NCBI GenBank assembly: GCA_030834835.1 | Contig: JAUQXD010000125.1 | Location: 1 to 5,589, forward strand | Reading direction: 5' to 3' | From: Thermoflexales bacterium | GTDB lineage: Bacteria; Chloroflexota; Anaerolineae; Fen-1058 | DNA length: 5,589 nt | Part shown: in pieces, positions 5,584 to 5,589 of the stretch | Layout: every line of letters starts with the position of its first letter | How positions within the stretch are numbered: the stretch's first letter is position 1 | Notes under the pieces: generated by a model | What the model was told of the DNA's origin: nothing | What the model saw: only the letters and a program-made list of their open reading frames with translations | Databases searched by the model: none | Program-made: the position numbers and the translations under genes

Positions 5584-5589
5584 CGTACC

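Noticed and set aside
5540..5589. Intrinsic terminator after the SRPBCC gene
   Set aside because: Both possible stems have only five base pairs and neither is followed by a T-run.

Overview
The window holds three intact genes, a decayed gene fragment and several short regulatory or repeat elements. Base composition is fairly GC-rich. The kinase architecture (a long PAS/GAF chain ending in HisKA-HATPase), together with short-period repeats between genes, suggests a Chloroflexota-like environmental bacterium. That placement rests on style rather than on a marker gene and is low confidence.

Layout. Positions 19-4176 (minus strand) are one very large membrane-anchored sensor histidine kinase with four PAS and three GAF domains. 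No response regulator is visible beside it. Positions 4177-4475 separate it from rightward genes. This gap is not empty. It has back-to-back promoter-like elements at 4230-4244. From 4268 it carries the start of a former MFS transporter gene whose ribosome binding site and start codon survive but whose frame is broken after 19 codons. A second promoter-like element (TATAAT at 4428-4433) lies after the wreck and just before the next gene.

Positions 4476-5036 (plus strand) encode a YfcE/MJ0936-like metallophosphoesterase fold in which most expected metal ligands are substituted, so it is probably a pseudoenzyme. It is followed by a small SRPBCC-fold protein at 5078-5500. The two look co-transcribed, and the spacer between them is an 8-base-periodic purine-rich array that also supplies the Shine-Dalgarno sequence of the second gene. 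The last 89 bases contain no gene, only a heptamer-like repeat that matches in inverted orientation the bases at the end of the kinase gene, plus two weak hairpins.

How the genes work together. The kinase and the rightward pair are divergently arranged, and nothing in the sequence proves a functional link between them. The most unusual item is the intact but apparently metal-site-less phosphoesterase next to an SRPBCC protein. The most useful annotation addition is the MFS remnant, which explains why good translation signals occur inside an apparent intergenic region.
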